In this document: positions 59,410 to 64,000 of the stretch, piece after piece
How the letters are laid out: each line of letters starts with the position of its first letter
Position numbering within the stretch: position 1 is the stretch's first letter
NCBI GenBank assembly: GCA_017163975.1
Contig: JAFFSR010000220.1
Span: 18,184,001-18,248,000 of the forward strand
DNA length: 64,000 nucleotides
Direction of reading: 5' to 3'
Source of the DNA: Anastatus disparis
Lineage: Eukaryota > Arthropoda > Insecta > Hymenoptera > Eupelmidae
Made by a program: the position numbers and the translations under genes
Notes under the pieces: model-generated
What the model saw: the letters and a program-made list of their open reading frames with translations, nothing else
Database searches by the model: none
What the model was told of the DNA's origin: nothing

Positions 59410-62400
59410 TTAGGATGAGCTATCAACTATCTCTGTAATTCTTTTGTGAATATCACTATAATTTAATTTATTATTCTCAATTATATCTTGCTGGACCATT
59501 TGAGTATTTCTTTGTACTTTCTTTTTATATTCATTGAATAATTGTTCTGTTAGCAATTTATCTCTTGAATTTATTTGAAATCGTGTTACTCGTTCTGAAA
59601 CAGAAATATAATTATTAATTCGATTTTGGAAAAATTTCTAACTATATATACATACCATCATGAGATATAATAACTTGTTTATTTAATTCCAATGCTTCTA
59701 AATATTTCTCAATTTGTTTTCTGACTAATGTGGAAATAGATTGTTTATACATTGATTTTCTAAATGTAACTACAAATTTCAGAACTTTATCTGCATTTCT
59801 TTTACAATCTTCCCAAAAATCTTTGTATTTGACCAGATTTATTCCAACGTTCAATAATTTTTTTTTTAGCTTTTTTACTTTCTCCTTGTTTTAAAATAAA
59901 ACAATATTAATAATTATTCAAATATAAAATTAACAATAATTTGAAAACTCACTTTTTGTGCAGGTTCATAGTGATAAGTTTGCTTTAAATATTTATCACT
60001 AATTTTTTCGATTTGAATTGAAACAGGTTTGCAGAGCTCTAAATCTACAAAATTAATTTAAACACAAAATTATATTTTTAATATTTTATAAACAAAAGTT
60101 TATTCTTGTTTCTCACCATTATTCGTTGAATAACTTTGATTTGATGCATTATCTTCAGCTCTTTCAAATGATTCTATATCACCTTCATTTTCGGAGTGAT
60201 TAATCTGAAATATAATCAAGAAATTTGAATTATTATATTTTGTAATTTTTTTTCATTTAGTAATTATTATTAATATTAGTTTTTTATATACTTGGGTTTC
60301 ACAAGAATGTATACTTGACTCAGAAGAAATACTTAATTTTCTTTTTTTACAGTATGAGAAACTGCGAATGGTAGCATCAGAACTTGCAATGCTTTCTGCA
60401 TCCTCATCTGTGTTGTAATTCTGAAATAGAAGATTACGTATTATTGTATTAAATAAATATCTAATAATTTATATAATAAGGTTTAAAAGATCTACTAACA
60501 TCATCAATAATTTTATTCTTAATAGAGTCAGAATTTGATTCATTTGGAATTAATGTCCTTTCTTTGGAATATGTAAAACCATGAAAGGAAGCATCAGAAC
60601 TTGCGATGCTTTCTGCATCCTCATGCTCATGATCATCTGTGTTGCGATTCTGAAATAGAAGAATATGTATTACTGTATTAAATATCTAACAATTTATAAA
60701 AAAAAGGTTTAAAAGATCCACTAACATCATCAATAATTTTATTCTTAATGGGGTCAGAATTTGATTCATTTAGAATTAAAGTTAATGTTCTTTCTTTGGA
60801 ATATGTAAAACCATGAAAGGAAGCATCAGAACTTGCGATGCTTTCTGCAACTTCTTGCTGATGATCATCTGTGTTGTGATTCTAAAATAGAAGAATATGT
60901 ATTATTGTATTAAATAAATATCTAACAATTTATAAAAAAAGTTTTAAAAGATTTATTAACATCGTCAATAATTTTATTACTGCTGGCATCAGAATTCAAT
61001 TCATTTGGAATTAACGTTACTGAATTGGAATCACTTTCTAATGGAACCGCTATAACATCAACAGAAACTTCATCGAATAAAAGCTAAAAGTAAAAAAACA
61101 TTTCAATATCTTAAATTAATAAAAACTTATTAACAAAATTTATTTACATTATTTTCTACTTCCACATCATTATTTGTTATACTATTATCTTCAATGTTTT
61201 TATCATTCTGTATATCACTATGACCATTTTCTTCATTATTTTCTACATTTTCATTTTTTATAGAAACATTATGCTCTATATTATCATCATTTTCTTGTAT
61301 TTCTACATTAGCACCAATATAGTAACAATTATCATTGTCAAGATTCAAGGGGATATTTTCTTCACTACTACCATCATATGGATAATATAAAATGTATCCT
61401 TCTTGAACATTAACATTATCAAAATTTGTATTTGGACTTTGAAAATCATTATTCAGGATTGAATCGCTACTGAATGATACTCCACTTTCATTTATTAATT
61501 CAATATCACTCTAGTACAATTAAATTAAAAAAATTTTTAACTATAATAATTTTTTAATATTTTTTCTGTATTAAATTAAGAAATTACCTCAGCTGTTTGA
61601 ATTAACACTAAAGAATTGGATTCATTATGTTGAGTCAATAAAGGGTCATCTTGCTTAAACAATGGATCTGGAGCATTGCGTATTTCATGATCACTGTCTT
61701 GAAATTCATCTAATAAATCTTGAACAGTTGCATAGTGACTTTGTGAATTATTATTACATTCGTATAGCTAAAATATAATAATTCTTTTATTAAAAACTTT
61801 ATTGAAATAATCTCAATAGTTAGTATTTAATATTTCTTATGTAGATTTATTATTTAAAAAAAAACAATGAAAAAATTACCTCTGCAGATTCACATGTTAT
61901 GAAAGTATTATTTGTTTCTGTCATATTGACACATGTAGGATTATCTAAATAATCTTGTAGTTCCTCAATCAAATTCATATGATTATCTTCTAGTTCAACA
62001 GGTTGGCTCAACTATGTAAAAATAAATATGTATAAATTTACACACTTTAATTAAATTCTTATCTAAAATTCTTTTTATTTTGATATAAAAAATTTCATAG
62101 TTTTTAGATATTTTATTGAAAAAAGAAATGAAAGACAGAAAAACTTTTTAGTCAAAATATCATATTTAAATAATTATTTACCTGCAAATCATTCTTTTTC
62201 TTGCTAATTTTCTTCCTGAATCTCCTTCTAGATCCAAATACAGGACTTTTTGAATTTCTTGTATTAAAAGTGGCTCGATCTTTTTTTTCCGATTCTTTAA
62301 GATTAGTGTTTACAATCTATTTTTTAAAATTTATTAATTTTAAAGATTTAATTATCTTATTTTTAATCTTAAAAATATTACAAACCTCGGAATCCTCTTC

Positions 62401-62448
62401 AGAACTCGAAAAATGTAATTTAATATTAATTTCACTATCCGATTCCAT
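59410..62448 (-). CDS. Unrecognised acidic protein with duplicated exons and C-terminal helices (674 aa, 13 exons)
   Basis: Minus-strand exons (high to low): 62448-62386, 62316-62182, 62011-61880, 61767-61588, 61510-61148, 61083-60961, 60881-60726, 60649-60500, 60420-60292, 60204-60117, 60044-59953, 59884-59656 and 59594-59410. All junctions are GT-AG and keep frame, which makes the model strong despite small exons. The N-terminus is acidic (MESDSEIN, SSSEEDSE), followed by a basic patch (RRRFRKKISKKK) suggesting nuclear or nucleic-acid contact. The middle is Asn/Asp/Glu/Ser-rich. Exons 7-9 are tandem copies sharing DAESIASSDA. The last 170 residues are predicted helical or coiled coil (EKVKKLKKKLL, RKQIEKYLEALEL, KLLTEQLFNEYKKKVQ). 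No signal peptide. The pattern is like rapidly evolving chromatin, meiotic or kinetochore proteins, but I cannot assign a family. Confidence 0.75.
60292..60881 (-). repeat. Three tandemly duplicated exons in the 674-aa gene
   Basis: Exons 60881-60726, 60649-60500 and 60420-60292 each start with an N-x-N-T-D motif and share AESIASSDA. The first two also share SFHGFTYSKERTL and end KNKIIDD, and their introns are nearly identical in sequence and length. Exon 61083-60961 ends with the related NKIIDD, so an older copy may lie upstream. Confidence 0.85.
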
Positions 62449-63565
62449 CTTAAACTTAAAGCGCGATACGCGATACGTTATTTTCTATGGAGAAAACTTT
62501 TACAATTTATTATAAGTAGTGTCGATGATAACAAAAGACAGCGAAAGGAATATATTTTCGGTAGTGTATGTTTGGATACACAAATACAAGTACTTGTTTG
62601 TTTACATTTAATATATATGTATTTACTGACCTTTAACATACTTTCTTATAATTTTCAAAATGACAAAATTATCGCGATTATTACGTTACCAACATTCGAT
62701 TGTATTTTTAAAAATATTTGTACTGACGTAATATAATGATAATTAATTATTTTATTTATTTTTAAATAATTTATATGTATTTAATCCAACAAAATCATTT
62801 CCATTTGAAAATTTAAATTAATTTATTACACGGAGCATGATTAATTTTAATGTCTTAAATCAAAATCTTTATTATTTATAAATATTTCTAATTCATAAAT
62901 TGAAACTTTAAAATTTAAATTATTTGAAATTAGAATAGAAAATAGAATTTTTTAAATTTAATTTCTGTTAAAATTTGCCGATTGTGATATTTTATAGTGG
63001 TAGCTGCTGTTATTATATTTATTTATTTATACTAAAAATTAGTAATTTCACTTTTCCAAAAATTTCTTGATATTCATAACTTTCAGTCTGATACGTAATT
63101 CATTAAAAATATTAATCCCACTTATTTTTTTATTCTTATATGCATATTGTTCATTTAATATTTTTGGTAAACGATTAAATACTACATTTAAATATGAACA
63201 TTAATTCTTATTTTAAGGTATACTGCGAATATTAAGAATTTTATAAAATACTACACAATATTTTATAAAAATTTAATAGTTTTAATTGAATCGTTTAATA
63301 ATTAATGAATAAAAAACAATTTTGAATTTAAATTATTATATTTATACGGCCTTTTTGAATGATGCGCATGATGTCAACGTTGCACGTGTGCTTGATCGGA
63401 ACCACGTGATGGCCAAATAAAACCATGTGGAATACGAAAACAAAAGAAAACATAACCTCTGTTATTGCAATCGTGTTACAGAATTCACATTCATACATGA
63501 AACGTGCAGTTAATAGCTGATACTTTGTATTTTATTATTAATTGATCAAAAATAAAAATTTCACA
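62449..63565. promoter_or_regulatory. Divergent intergenic region with two CACGTG E-boxes
   Basis: The region separates two head-to-head genes by 1.1 kb. Two CACGTG palindromes lie at 63383-63388 and 63403-63408, about 160 bp before the helicase ATG, in a GC-richer patch. The rest is AT-rich without a gene. Confidence 0.5.
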
Positions 63566-63861
63566 ATGACTTCTCGTAAATGGAAAGATTTAGAAGTTAA
63601 ACTAAGCGCTCCTGTAATGAAAACCTTAAAGACATTAAAATTTCATAAAATGACTCCAGTGCAGGTGAAGTTTTTTTTATATTATATTTTTATTGTATTG
63701 AAATTTTAATTGAGTTTGTACTTTATAAAAGTTTTGTATTGTACTCAATTTAGGCTGCTTCTATCCCTCTTTTATTGAATGGAAAAGATGTTGCTGCTGA
63801 AGCTGTCACAGGAAGTGGAAAAACTCTTGCATTTCTTATCCCCTTATTAGAATTATTACAA
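63566..63861 (+). CDS. Ddx55: DDX55/Spb4-type DEAD-box RNA helicase, 5' end only
   Basis: Exon 1 (63566-63664) encodes 33 residues including [17 protein letters not shown] and the Q-motif end MTPVQ. Exon 2 (63754-63861) follows a TTTAG acceptor in phase 0 and encodes [20 protein letters not shown] (Walker A, AxTGSGKT) and [12 protein letters not shown], then meets a GTATGA donor. [17 protein letters not shown] fits the DDX55/Spb4 group, nucleolar helicases that act in 60S ribosomal subunit assembly; most other DEAD-box proteins read AQTGSGKT here. The gene continues past the right edge of the window. The ATG at 63566 precedes W-K-D-L at the usual distance. Confidence 0.85.
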
Positions 63862-64000
63862 GTATGATCTTTTTATTTAATTTAAATATTTAGTTTTAAT
63901 TATCCTTTGTCCATCTTATGAATAAAATTAAAATTATTGCGTATAAAATTTTACACATTTTATATATTATTGAAAATCAAACTAATGGAAGTTTATTTAT
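63862..64000 (+). other. Ddx55: Start of the second intron of the DDX55-like gene
   Basis: AT-rich sequence after the GTATGA donor to the window edge; no acceptor or further exon is evident. Confidence 0.6.

Noticed and set aside
1..64000. CRISPR arrays, operons, phage or integrated viral genes
   Set aside because: No regularly spaced short repeats, no ribosome-binding-site-led gene trains and no viral structural or replication genes are visible; gene structure is eukaryotic throughout.

Overview
This window is animal nuclear DNA, almost certainly from an insect and most probably a hymenopteran. The background is very AT-rich, and genes are split by GT-AG introns with pyrimidine-rich acceptors and AATAAA signals. 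The two recognisable housekeeping genes, Ataxin-2 and a DDX55-type helicase, look insect-like. No prokaryotic operon, rRNA, true tRNA gene or CRISPR array is visible. All spliced models below were assembled by eye from splice sites and reading-frame continuity, without RNA evidence.

Layout. 1-1763: 3' part of a gene for a Ser/Asn/Pro-rich protein built of 32-residue tandem repeats, running off the left edge. 3.6-4.2 kb: small secreted-protein gene. 11.1-13.9 kb: two-exon gene for a 94-aa secreted helical protein. 22.1-23.8 kb: apolipophorin-III-like gene (196 aa). 27.3-36.5 kb: three more spliced or putative small secreted-protein genes (30.3-31.8 on the minus strand, 32.0-34.3 and 35.6-36.5 on the plus strand) and one tiny minus-strand candidate at 27.3 kb. 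37.8-40.4 kb: five-exon CAP (antigen-5/CRISP-like) gene whose CAP domain is interrupted by a long acidic insertion. 41.0-43.3 kb: a repeat nest in which a large palindrome carries two younger TA-flanked palindromic elements. 46.4-59.1 kb: Ataxin-2, with a GA/CpG-rich leader region, ten coding exons giving 921 aa, and a long 3'UTR. 59.4-62.4 kb, minus strand: 13-exon gene for an unrecognised 674-aa acidic, coiled-coil-ended protein with three tandemly duplicated exons. 63.57 kb to the right edge: 5' end of a DDX55/Spb4-type DEAD-box helicase, divergent from the previous gene.

The most unusual content is the run of small secreted proteins. Three of them (11.1, 30.3 and 35.6 kb) place a phase-0 intron at or next to the signal-peptide cleavage site. 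They lie on either side of an apolipophorin-III-like gene and continue up to a CAP gene, all of which encode secreted (haemolymph or secretory) products. Whether these genes act together is inference only. Between genes lie three copies of a tRNA-derived SINE, two copies of a TA-flanked MITE family, and several foldback elements.
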